NCBI RefSeq assembly: GCF_947488025.1
Contig: NZ_CANKYS010000004.1
Span: forward strand, 186,001-250,000
DNA: 64,000 nt
Source: an uncultured Nocardioides sp.
Lineage (GTDB): Bacteria; Actinomycetota; Actinomycetes; Propionibacteriales; Nocardioidaceae
Direction of reading: 5' to 3'
Position numbers and translations under genes: made by a program. A model generated the notes under the pieces. That model saw only the letters and a list, made by a program, of their open reading frames with translations. It did no database searches and was not told where the DNA came from. Shown here piece by piece: positions 54,152 to 61,755 of the stretch (the stretch's first letter is position 1; each line of letters opens with the position of its first letter).

Positions 54152-55068
54152 CGCTTGTCGATCACCAGCCAGCCGCCGTGATGCTCGTTCACCTCGAACG
54201 GTAGCCCGGTCGCGCGGCCCCACGCTGTCAGGTCGTCGAGGCTGATCGTGCGGACGTGGCCCCACGTCTCGTCCGCCTCGTCCTCGAGGGGTACGGCGAT
54301 GACGACCCGCCGCGCCGCCAGGCGCACCGCCTCGGCGACCACTCGGTCGCCGTGCCCGGCGTCGAGGTGCTCGAGGAGGTGGATGGCCAGCACCGTGTCG
54401 GCACTCGCGTCAGGACCGGGGAAGTGCCCGGCATCGGCCGCGACCGTGGTCAAGGAGATGCCGAGGCGCGGCGCCACCCCGGCGAGCAGCCGGCTGGTGC
54501 CGGGGGAGAGGTCGCTGGCTGTCGTGCGCCGACCGCTGGCCGCGATGCGGAGCGAGAGAAAGCCGAAGCAGCAGCCCAGCTCGAGCACGCTGCCGGGAGC
54601 GAGCAGCTGCTCCGCCCGGGCGTAGACGGGTGCGTAGTTGGCGATGGTGCCGTGCCGATCTGAGCCCTGCGCCACCCCGGTGTGGTCGTCGATGCGCTGC
54701 TCGATGCGCGCCATCGAGTTGCGGTAGAAGAGCTCCCAGCTGTCCAGTGCCCCGGACCGCGACGTGCGCACGATGCCGGTGAAGATCCGCTCGAAGACCT
54801 CGGGCCCACGCAGCCAGCCCGGACCGAAGAGCTCATCGGCGAGCAGCCCGGCGAGGTCGTCGTCGACCAGCTCGGGCGGCACCCGGTGGCCGACGTGGAG
54901 CAGGTCTCGGTCGTTGTGCACGTCGAAGTGCTCGGTGCGGATCGTGTGCAGCGCGCGTCGTGGCGGCACCGGACCCTGCGCACGCACCTCCACGACCTCG
55001 TCGACATAGGCCCCGTCGAGGCAGGCCTGGAGCGGGTCGATGGGGGCCGAGGTCGCGGCCTCGGTCAT
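54148..55068 (-). CDS. mftM: SAM methyltransferase, probable mycofactocin glycan methyltransferase MftM
   Basis: The 306-residue class I methyltransferase has the SAM loop VLELGCCFGFLSLRIAA (about 170), DLSP acid and DTVLAIHLLEHLDAGHGDRVV. The ending HHGGWLVIDKR fits MftM, which methylates a glucose of the mycofactocin sugar tail. That assignment is from family memory plus context; a generic methyltransferase is the alternative. It ends 4 bases into the converging regulator gene and is coupled with the VWA gene (start 1 base inside its stop). Confidence 0.75.
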   Translation of the reverse strand: MTEAATSAPIDPLQACLDGAYVDEVVEVRAQGPVPPRRALHTIRTEHFDVHNDRDLLHVGHRVPPELVDDDLAGLLADELFGPGWLRGPEVFERIFTGIVRTSRSGALDSWELFYRNSMARIEQRIDDHTGVAQGSDRHGTIANYAPVYARAEQLLAPGSVLELGCCFGFLSLRIAASGRRTTASDLSPGTSRLLAGVAPRLGISLTTVAADAGHFPGPDASADTVLAIHLLEHLDAGHGDRVVAEAVRLAARRVVIAVPLEDEADETWGHVRTISLDDLTAWGRATGLPFEVNEHHGGWLVIDKR

Positions 55069-56588
55069 CAGCCGACCTCGGACATCGACATGGTGACCCG
55101 GTCGAGACCGGTCAGGTTGCGCACCACCTGGACGCGGCTGCAGTACTCCGCATAGGCGGGGAGATCGCAGCGACCCAGTCCCCACGAATAGCGCGGTTCC
55201 GGGGTGAGCCAGACGGTCTCGCGGGCCCGCCGCGTGATCTCCTCGAAGACCGACAGTCGCGGGTCGTTGCCGTTGCCCCGGCCGTCGCCGAGGACGATCA
55301 CGGTCGTACGGCGGGTGACGGCGGAGCCGAACTGCTCCAGGAAGTCCTCGAACGCGGATCCGTAGTCGGAGTCGGCATCGACGTCGAGCACACCACCGGC
55401 CGGCAGTCCGGACATCACGAGCGAGAGCGCCTCCTCGGGGTGGTGCTCGGCGAACAGGTCGGTGATCTCCACGAGGTCCTTGACGAACGCGAAGGTGCGC
55501 ACCGACGAGGCCAGCGACTGCAGGCTGTGCACGAGCTGCAGGGTGAAGCGCGCCGCCGAGCGCACCGAGAGCGAGACGTCGCAGAGCACCAGCAGCTTGG
55601 GCCGGTCCTCGACCTTGCTGACGGTGACCGGTCGGAACGGGACGCCGTCGTACTTCATGTTGGCGCGCATGGTGCGGGCGCCGTCGACGACGCCACGCGC
55701 GGCGGCCTTGCGACGCGGACGCGGCGCGCCACGCAGCGACCTCAGCAAGCGGCGCAGGGCCTCTTCCAGCTCGGCCCGCTCGTGCTCGTGGATCCGCTCG
55801 GTCTGGGCTGCCCGGATCTCGCGCTTCTCGATCTCGTGCTCGACCGCCATCAGCTTCTCGAGGTGCTGCTTCAAGCGCTCGGGCAACCCGGCGAGGAAGG
55901 GTGCGAGTGCCGCGCGCAGGGCTTCGAGCGTCGCACCGCGGTCCTCGTCGACATCGGGCAGGGCGTCCTCGAGCCAGCTGAGCAGTGCCATCTCCTGGGC
56001 CACGGTGAGCTCGACGTCGAGCTCCATGCCAGGGCTGCGGATGAGGTCGCCGGGGGAGCCCGGGTTGTGCATCCGGTGCGTGGAGATCTGCACGCGCGCG
56101 GCCTCGCCGGCACTGCCCTCGGTGTCGTTGGAGAGCACGATCTCGTCGGTTAGGGCAGCGATGTCGATCTTGTTCGCCTCCTGGTGGAGGTTGTACTGCT
56201 GCGCCATGTCCTCCGGCTTGAAGAACTCCTTGATGTCGTCCGGCTTGCCGTGCGAGTGACCGTCCTCGGGGATGTCGCCGGGCTCGTCGGAGAGCGTGAA
56301 CTGCTCGAGCTCGCCGTCATCGGTCAGGTCGTCGTGGCTGTGGCCGTGGCCGACCTCGTCCTCGAAGACCGCTCGCAGCCCGAAGAACAGGTCGAAGACG
56401 CGATCGAAGGTGTCCAGGTCGCGACGGTCCTTGATCAGACTGACCATGAGCGCCGATCGAAGCACCTCGCGCTCACCGAGCACGCCGGCCTGAGCGACGG
56501 CGTGCATCGCGTCGATCGCCTCCGCCGTGCTCACCCGCACCCCGTTGAGGCGGAGGAACCTGATGAAGCGATGGACTGCCCCCTCCAT
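55068..56588 (-). CDS. VWA-domain protein of CoxE type (methanol-dehydrogenase associated)
   Basis: The 506-residue soluble protein has an N-terminal helical domain with GHGHSHDDL and DGHSHGKPDD, a middle region with an acidic helical stretch (about 225-320), and a VWA domain with VLCDVSLSVRSAARFTLQ (MIDAS-type DxSxS). RNLTGLDRVTMSMSEVG ends it. CoxE-like VWA proteins act with MoxR ATPases to mature metal enzymes. I remember current databases calling this family MadC; that is memory, not a search. It follows the MoxR gene by 4 bases. Confidence 0.85.
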   Translation of the reverse strand: MEGAVHRFIRFLRLNGVRVSTAEAIDAMHAVAQAGVLGEREVLRSALMVSLIKDRRDLDTFDRVFDLFFGLRAVFEDEVGHGHSHDDLTDDGELEQFTLSDEPGDIPEDGHSHGKPDDIKEFFKPEDMAQQYNLHQEANKIDIAALTDEIVLSNDTEGSAGEAARVQISTHRMHNPGSPGDLIRSPGMELDVELTVAQEMALLSWLEDALPDVDEDRGATLEALRAALAPFLAGLPERLKQHLEKLMAVEHEIEKREIRAAQTERIHEHERAELEEALRRLLRSLRGAPRPRRKAAARGVVDGARTMRANMKYDGVPFRPVTVSKVEDRPKLLVLCDVSLSVRSAARFTLQLVHSLQSLASSVRTFAFVKDLVEITDLFAEHHPEEALSLVMSGLPAGGVLDVDADSDYGSAFEDFLEQFGSAVTRRTTVIVLGDGRGNGNDPRLSVFEEITRRARETVWLTPEPRYSWGLGRCDLPAYAEYCSRVQVVRNLTGLDRVTMSMSEVG

Positions 56589-56592
56589 CGGA

Positions 56593-57801
56593 TCAGACCG
56601 GACGCTTGCGGGCAGAGCGCGCAGCGAACGAGCGCTCGCCCTGGCTGGCCGTGACCGTCTTGACCGCGGGTGCCTCGTCGGACTTCCCGGGACCGCCGTA
56701 GTTGTCACCGTGGCGTCCGGGCCTGTCCTTGGCGGCGCGGACCTCCTTGCCGTCCACCTCGGCGTCACCGTCGTCGTGACTGTGGTCGCCGTCCGCGCCG
56801 TGTCCGTGTCCGTGGCCGTGTCCGTGTCCGTGGTCGTTCTTGGACGGCACCTTCGCATTCGGGTCGACCAAGGTGGGGATCGCGGCCAGCGCCTTCTTCA
56901 GGTCACGTTCGTACTTCACCACCACGTTGAGGGTCTGTGACAGCACGTCGGCACTCAGCTCGCTGACCCCGAGCACGGCCAGCGTGCGGGCCCAGTCGAT
57001 GGTCTCGGAGATGCTCGGTGCCTTGCGGAGCTCGAGCGCGCGCAGACCTCGCACGATCTCGATGAGGCGGACGGCCAGCGCCTCACTGAGCCCGGTGTCC
57101 TTGGAGTTGATGATCTCCAGCTCGCGCTGCGCCTCGGGGTAGTCGAGGAAGAGGTGGAGGCAGCGGCGCTTGAGTGCGGCGGACAGGTCGCGGGTGTTGT
57201 TGGAGGTGAGCACGACGTACGGCAGTTGCTCGGCCTTCACCGTGCCGACCTCGGGGATGGAGATCTGGAACTCCGACAACAGTTCGAGCAGCACGGCCTC
57301 GAGGGCCTCGTCGGCGCGGTCGACCTCGTCGATCAGCAGCACGACGGGTTCGTCGGAGTCGATCGCTTCCAGCAACGGTCGGGGAGCGAGGAAGCGCTCC
57401 GAGAAGAAGACGCTGTCCTGCTTGGCGATCCGCTCGACCGCCTCGTTGAGGTCGGCGGCGTCCTCGACGACCTGGCCGATCTTCTCGCGCAGGATCTGGG
57501 TGTAGAGCATCTGCTTGCCGTAGTCCCACTCGTAGAGGGCCTTGGTCTCGTCCTGGCCCTCGTAGCACTGCAGCCGGATCAGCCGCCGGCCGGTGACGGC
57601 GGCGAGGCTGGTCGCGAACTGGGTCTTGCCCACGCCGGCCGGGCCCTCGAGGAGGACCGGCTTGCCCAGGCGGGTCTGGAGGAACACCGTCGTGGCGAGA
57701 CGGTCGTCGGCGAGGTAGCCGGCTTCGCGGAAGCGCTCGAGGGCATGGGCGACGTCGTCGAACTCGCCTTCGCCGGCAGCATTGCGCGGATCCGTGTTCA
57801 C
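56593..57801 (-). CDS. MoxR-type AAA ATPase with His-Gly-rich tail
   Basis: The 402-residue protein has Walker A (LEGPAGVGKTQFA, about residue 50), Walker B (VVLLIDEVDRAD, about 140), sensor 1 (VVLTSNNTRDLS) and lid helices. After residue 325 a tail contains HG repeated six times and DHSHDD. MoxR ATPases unfold or remodel clients with VWA partners, often to insert metal. This pair sits by iron alcohol dehydrogenases, so iron or zinc delivery is a reasonable guess. Database naming that I recall is MadB. GTG 57801 lies after a weak GGGAG site. Confidence 0.9.
   Translation of the reverse strand: MNTDPRNAAGEGEFDDVAHALERFREAGYLADDRLATTVFLQTRLGKPVLLEGPAGVGKTQFATSLAAVTGRRLIRLQCYEGQDETKALYEWDYGKQMLYTQILREKIGQVVEDAADLNEAVERIAKQDSVFFSERFLAPRPLLEAIDSDEPVVLLIDEVDRADEALEAVLLELLSEFQISIPEVGTVKAEQLPYVVLTSNNTRDLSAALKRRCLHLFLDYPEAQRELEIINSKDTGLSEALAVRLIEIVRGLRALELRKAPSISETIDWARTLAVLGVSELSADVLSQTLNVVVKYERDLKKALAAIPTLVDPNAKVPSKNDHGHGHGHGHGHGADGDHSHDDGDAEVDGKEVRAAKDRPGRHGDNYGGPGKSDEAPAVKTVTASQGERSFAARSARKRPV
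56799..56832. repeat. Hexanucleotide repeat coding His-Gly
   Basis: The stretch consists of near-exact 6-base units (CGTGTC and one CGTGGC variant) inside the MoxR gene. Copy-number change would keep the frame but alter the number of His-Gly pairs. Confidence 0.75.
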
Positions 57802-57834
57802 TTGGCGCTCCCTCGAACGTGGTGGGGATGGGGT

Positions 57835-57871
57835 CCGGACCGGGCAGCACGGCGATCGCTGCCCGGTCCGG
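57835..57871. terminator. Strong hairpin after the methanol dehydrogenase-like gene
   Basis: A 14-bp perfect stem (CCGGACCGGGCAGC with its complement 57858-57871) and 9-base loop lie 21 bases past the stop of the minus-strand dehydrogenase gene. It separates it from the MoxR gene. Confidence 0.8.
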
Positions 57872-57892
57872 CGTACAGGGGCGAACCCGGCC

Positions 57893-59185
57893 TCAGGAAA
57901 GGAGGTCGTCCAGGTCACCGTTCATGCAGTGCTCGATGACGGGGCGAACCGTCTCGAAGGTGCACTCCTTGGCGTTGCCCGGGGTGCAGGCGTCGCCGAG
58001 GACGTGGTTGGTGATGCGGTCCACGTCCTCCTTGTCACCGGTGATCACCTTGGCGTTCTCGTAGAACTTCGTCGGGCCCTGGCCCAGCCGGTTCTTCGAG
58101 TAGCTGTCGGCGGTGATGTCGGTGAACTTCTCCGGGATGCCCACGTCGCGCAGCAGCCGGATCGAGGCGGCGAGCGCCGCATCGGCTGCCTGCGGCTTGG
58201 TCATGCCGCGGGTGTCGACGCCCATCGCCTCGGCGATGTCGGCGAAGCGGCCGTACGCCGCCGACATGTTGAACGCCCACACACGCGGCAGCGCGATGGC
58301 GTTGTTCAGGCCGTGGTGCGTGTCGTAGAACGCGCTGATCGCGTGCGACGTCGAGTGGATGATGCCGAGACCACCGGAGTTGAACGCCTGGGCGGCGATG
58401 TACTGCGCGTACATCATGCCCTCGCGTCCGGCGAGGTCCTGGCCGTTCCACACCGCTGCCCGGAGGTGCTCCGACGTCAGTTTGATGGCGTGCAGTGCGT
58501 TGCCGAGCGACGGCTGGAAGTTGATGCGGGAGACGTACGGCTCGCTGGCGTGCGCGAGCACGTCGAAGCCGCACTGGGCGGTGTAGTCGACCGGGCAGTC
58601 GAAGTAGAGCACCGGGTCGTCGATCGCCAGGGAGGTGACTGACGCGTCGTCGAAGGCGACGTACTTGTGCGGGTTGTCCGGGTCGGTCGTGGTGTCGGTG
58701 ATGACGTAGGCCCACGAGGTCTCCGAGCCGGTGCCGGCCGTGGTGGAGACCGCGATGTGCGGCGGGTTCTTCGGGTTCTCGGACATGTTGAAGCCCTCGA
58801 ACTCGTTGACGTTGCGACCGTCATGGGCCACCGAGACACGAGCGCCCTTGCAGGCATCGTGCGAGGAGCCGCCGCCGATGGAGACGAACGAGTCGCACTC
58901 GTTCTCCTGATACATCGCCACGGAGTCCATGACGTTGTAGTCTTTCGGGTTGGACTCGACCTTGTCGTAGACCACGACCTCCAGGCCGTGGTACTTCATC
59001 GACTCCACGATCTTGTGCACGATGTCGGTGCCGCGCAGGCCCGACGTCATGACGAGCGTCTTGCGGAAGCCGAGCTTGAGTGCCTCCGGCCCGATCATCT
59101 CGTGCGCGCCGGGTCCCATCAGGGCCCGAGGGAACGGGTGGAACTCCTTGATGGGGAACGGTTTGAGCAGTTCGTCGACCTGCAC
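57893..59185 (-). CDS. mno: NDMA-dependent methanol dehydrogenase-like iron alcohol dehydrogenase
   Basis: The 430-residue protein matches the mycobacterial Mno/Amycolatopsis MDO type in layout and key blocks: VDELLKPFPIKEFHPFPRAL, MTSGLRGTDIVHKIV, ISIGGGSSHDACKG-like SIGGGSSHDACKGARV, STTAGTGSETSWAYVI, and metal ligands in FDVLAHASEPY and HSTSHAISAF...HHGLNNA. These enzymes keep NAD bound and pass electrons to mycofactocin. GTG 59185 has AGGAGG upstream. It diverges from mftA across a shared regulatory gap. Confidence 0.92.
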   Translation of the reverse strand: MQVDELLKPFPIKEFHPFPRALMGPGAHEMIGPEALKLGFRKTLVMTSGLRGTDIVHKIVESMKYHGLEVVVYDKVESNPKDYNVMDSVAMYQENECDSFVSIGGGSSHDACKGARVSVAHDGRNVNEFEGFNMSENPKNPPHIAVSTTAGTGSETSWAYVITDTTTDPDNPHKYVAFDDASVTSLAIDDPVLYFDCPVDYTAQCGFDVLAHASEPYVSRINFQPSLGNALHAIKLTSEHLRAAVWNGQDLAGREGMMYAQYIAAQAFNSGGLGIIHSTSHAISAFYDTHHGLNNAIALPRVWAFNMSAAYGRFADIAEAMGVDTRGMTKPQAADAALAASIRLLRDVGIPEKFTDITADSYSKNRLGQGPTKFYENAKVITGDKEDVDRITNHVLGDACTPGNAKECTFETVRPVIEHCMNGDLDDLLS

Positions 59186-59290
59186 GGATGACCTCCTGGA
59201 GACGGATATCTGACTGCTCCGGACGCTAGGTCCGCCACGGGGCCGCGGCCAGACGAGGATCCGCATACGGGTCGGTGGGTCAGGAGTCGA

Positions 59291-59308
59291 CCTGACCATC
59301 AGGGCAGG
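59291..59308. promoter_or_regulatory. 18-bp palindrome between mno and mftA
   Basis: CCTGACC-ATCA-GGGCAGG has the same pattern as the site at 50689-50706. It lies about 106 bases from the mno start and 91 from mftA, in the divergent gap 59186-59398. It could switch both directions. Confidence 0.75.
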
Positions 59309-59398
59309 TCCGGCCCGCTGAGTGAGGGGTGCGCCGCCACGGCGTGCTTCCTAGCGTGGAAAGCGACCCACCAGCCATCTCGACCCGGAGGTATCGCC

Positions 59399-59506
59399 AT
59401 GACCGACCCGAACCAGGACCCCACTCCCGAGACCAAGACCGCCGCCCTCGCCGAGGACGAGCTGGTCGAGGAGGTCTCCATCGACGGCATGTGCGGCGTC
59501 TACTGA
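59399..59506 (+). CDS. mftA: Mycofactocin precursor peptide MftA
   Basis: The 35-residue peptide MTDPNQDP...IDGMCGVY ends with the invariant core IDGMCGVY. The last Val and Tyr become the redox-active part. It has an acidic Glu/Asp-rich leader. A GGAGG site (59386-59390) precedes ATG 59399. It is too short for many gene finders. The stop overlaps the mftB start by 1 base (TGATG). Confidence 0.97.
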   Translation: MTDPNQDPTPETKTAALAEDELVEEVSIDGMCGVY

Positions 59507-59772
59507 TGATCGACGGCGAAGCCTGGCAGCTGAGTCCGTCGGTGGAGTTGCGACCGGAGCCCTTCGGGGCGTTGGTCTACGACTTCTCGACCCGACGCCT
59601 CAGCTTCCTCAAGACCCTGCGCCTGCTCGACGTCGTCCGCCGCCTCGACGGGACGACAGACGTCGGTCACGCGCTGGAGTCTGCGGGAGTGGGCGAGGGG
59701 GAGCGCGCCGGCTACCTCAAGGCCCTCGACGGGCTCGCCGCCAACGGCGTACTGATCAGGAGCGCACCATGA
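59506..59772 (+). CDS. mftB: Mycofactocin chaperone MftB (RiPP recognition element)
   Basis: The 88-residue PqqD-like protein binds the MftA leader and presents it to MftC. It has LSPSVELRPEPFGALVYDFSTRRLSFLKT, the typical opening of this family. ATG 59506 overlaps the mftA stop; the longer upstream frame is not supported. Its stop overlaps the mftC start (ATGA). Confidence 0.94.
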   Translation: MIDGEAWQLSPSVELRPEPFGALVYDFSTRRLSFLKTLRLLDVVRRLDGTTDVGHALESAGVGEGERAGYLKALDGLAANGVLIRSAP

Positions 59773-60986
59773 CCGCGACATTGACCGAGACCCCGCCGCC
59801 CGCCGTCGGTCGCCTCATCGACCAGTTCGAGCTCGGCCTCGACGCCCCGATCTGCCTCACCTGGGAGCTCACCTACGCCTGCAACCTTGCGTGCCTGCAC
59901 TGCCTGTCGTCCTCGGGTCGCCGCGACCCCGACGAGCTGGACACGGAGGAGGCCAAGGCCCTCATCCGCGAGTTCGAGCGGATGCAGATCTTCTACGTCA
60001 ACATCGGCGGCGGAGAGCCCACGGTGCGTCCCGACTTCTGGGAGCTCCTCGACTACGCGGTCGAGCACCACGTCGGGGTGAAATTCTCGACCAACGGCTT
60101 CCGGATCACCAAGGAGCGGGCCGAGAAGCTCGCGGCCACGGACTACATCGACGTACAGATCTCGCTCGACGGCGCGACCGCCGAGGTCAATGACGCGGTC
60201 CGCGGCCAGGGCACCTACGACGCCGCCATGAAGGCGCTCGCCAATCTCCAGGCAGCCGGCATGCAGGACTTCAAGATCTCGGTGGTGTGCACGCGTCACA
60301 ACATCGACCAGCTCGACGAGTTCAAGGCGATCGCGGACAGCTTCGGCGCCCAACTGCGGCTGACGCGGCTGCGACCGTCGGGTCGCGGTGCCGACGTGTG
60401 GGACGAGCTGCACCCGCTGCCGCACCAGCAGCGCCAGCTCTACGACTGGCTCGTCGCCAACGGCGAGAAGGTGCTCACCGGTGACTCGTTCTTCCACCTT
60501 GCGGCGTACGGCGATCCGTTGCCCGGCCTCAACCTGTGTGGCGCCGGCCGCGTGGTCTGCCTGGTGGACCCGGTCGGGGACGTCTATGCGTGCCCGTTCG
60601 CGATCCACGACAGGTTCAAGGCCGGCAACATCCGTGACCTCGGCTTCGACCACGTCTGGAAGCACGCGCCGTTGTTCGAGGAGCTGCGCAGCCCGCAGAC
60701 CGGCGGTGCCTGCGCGAAGTGCTCGGCCTACGACAACTGCCGCGGTGGCTGCATGGCGGCCAAGTTCTTCACCGGGCTGCCGTTGGACGGTCCGGACCCG
60801 GAGTGCGTCAAGGGCAACGCCGAGGAGGCGTTGGCGAGCCTGGACCGCGGCGCGCTCCCGGGCTCCAGTCAGGACCACTCCCACACAGGCACGGTGCGCA
60901 ACGCACCCGTCGGACTCACGCTCGGGGCGACCCGGACGCGACCGACGAGCGCGTGCGACGAGAGTCCGGTCGCAGGGATGGTCTGA
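59769..60986 (+). CDS. mftC: Mycofactocin radical SAM maturase MftC
   Basis: The 405-residue enzyme has the radical SAM cluster motif CNLACLHC (about residue 41, CX3CX2C) and a C-terminal SPASM domain with cysteine pairs in LCGAGRVVC and CAKCSAYDNCRGGC, holding two more iron-sulfur clusters. It decarboxylates the C-terminal Tyr of MftA and crosslinks it to Val. It is coupled to mftB and followed one base later by mftE. The last 40 residues beyond the cluster are variable and polar. Confidence 0.96.
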   Translation: MTATLTETPPPAVGRLIDQFELGLDAPICLTWELTYACNLACLHCLSSSGRRDPDELDTEEAKALIREFERMQIFYVNIGGGEPTVRPDFWELLDYAVEHHVGVKFSTNGFRITKERAEKLAATDYIDVQISLDGATAEVNDAVRGQGTYDAAMKALANLQAAGMQDFKISVVCTRHNIDQLDEFKAIADSFGAQLRLTRLRPSGRGADVWDELHPLPHQQRQLYDWLVANGEKVLTGDSFFHLAAYGDPLPGLNLCGAGRVVCLVDPVGDVYACPFAIHDRFKAGNIRDLGFDHVWKHAPLFEELRSPQTGGACAKCSAYDNCRGGCMAAKFFTGLPLDGPDPECVKGNAEEALASLDRGALPGSSQDHSHTGTVRNAPVGLTLGATRTRPTSACDESPVAGMV

Positions 60987-60987
60987 G

Positions 60988-61755
60988 ATGGGTGCGAGCT
61001 CGGCCGGCGAGCCCAGTCGACGCCTCGGCCTCGGCGGGGCGCGCTGGCCAACGATCGAGGGCGACCCGCCGCTGGTGCTCGTACCCATCGGATCGCTCGA
61101 GCAGCACGGCCCGCACCTCCCGCTGGCGACGGACTCGATGCTGGCGTGTGCAGCGACCCGGGAGGTCGCCGTACGACTGGATGCTGCTGGTGTGCGCGTG
61201 CTGGTGGCGCCCGCTCTTGCGTATGGCGCCAGCGGCGAGCACGAGGACTTCCCTGGGACCATCTCGATCGGCCACGAGGCGCTCTACCTGCTGCTGGTCG
61301 AGCTCGGCCGGTCGGCCTGTCGGTGGGCCAAGGGGCTCGTCTTCATCAACGGCCACGGCGGCAACGTGCCCACGGTCGTGAGCGCGGTGACCACCCTCCG
61401 CGACGAGGGTCGCCCGGCGGCTTGGACAGGGTTCGGGGTGCTGGGTGGTGACGCGCACGCGGGCCGCACGGAGACCTCCCTGCTACGCAACCTGGCGCCG
61501 TGGACCGTGCGTGTGGACCTTGCCGAGGCGGGGGCCACCGAGCCCATCGATCAACTGATGCCGCGGCTGCGAAGCGTCGGGGTCCGCACAGTCTCGCCCA
61601 ACGGCGTCCTGGGCGACCCGACCGGGAGCTCGCCGGAGGAGGGTCGACGGCTCTTCGAGGTGCTGGTGAACCGGCTGCAGGGCGAGTTGACCGATCTCGA
61701 CGTCGGCAGCGACGGCCGACTGGGTCGTCCCGAACGCAGTACCGTCGGATCGTGA
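60988..61755 (+). CDS. mftE: Mycofactocin precursor peptidase MftE (creatininase fold)
   Basis: The 255-residue creatininase-family hydrolase has PIGSLEQHGPHLPLATDS (metal ligands Glu, His, Asp), INGHGGN, and the further His in GDAHAGRTETS. It cuts the crosslinked VY dipeptide from the peptide. ATG 60988 is one base after the mftC stop, and its own stop overlaps the mftF start (GTGA). Confidence 0.94.
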   Translation: MGASSAGEPSRRLGLGGARWPTIEGDPPLVLVPIGSLEQHGPHLPLATDSMLACAATREVAVRLDAAGVRVLVAPALAYGASGEHEDFPGTISIGHEALYLLLVELGRSACRWAKGLVFINGHGGNVPTVVSAVTTLRDEGRPAAWTGFGVLGGDAHAGRTETSLLRNLAPWTVRVDLAEAGATEPIDQLMPRLRSVGVRTVSPNGVLGDPTGSSPEEGRRLFEVLVNRLQGELTDLDVGSDGRLGRPERSTVGS

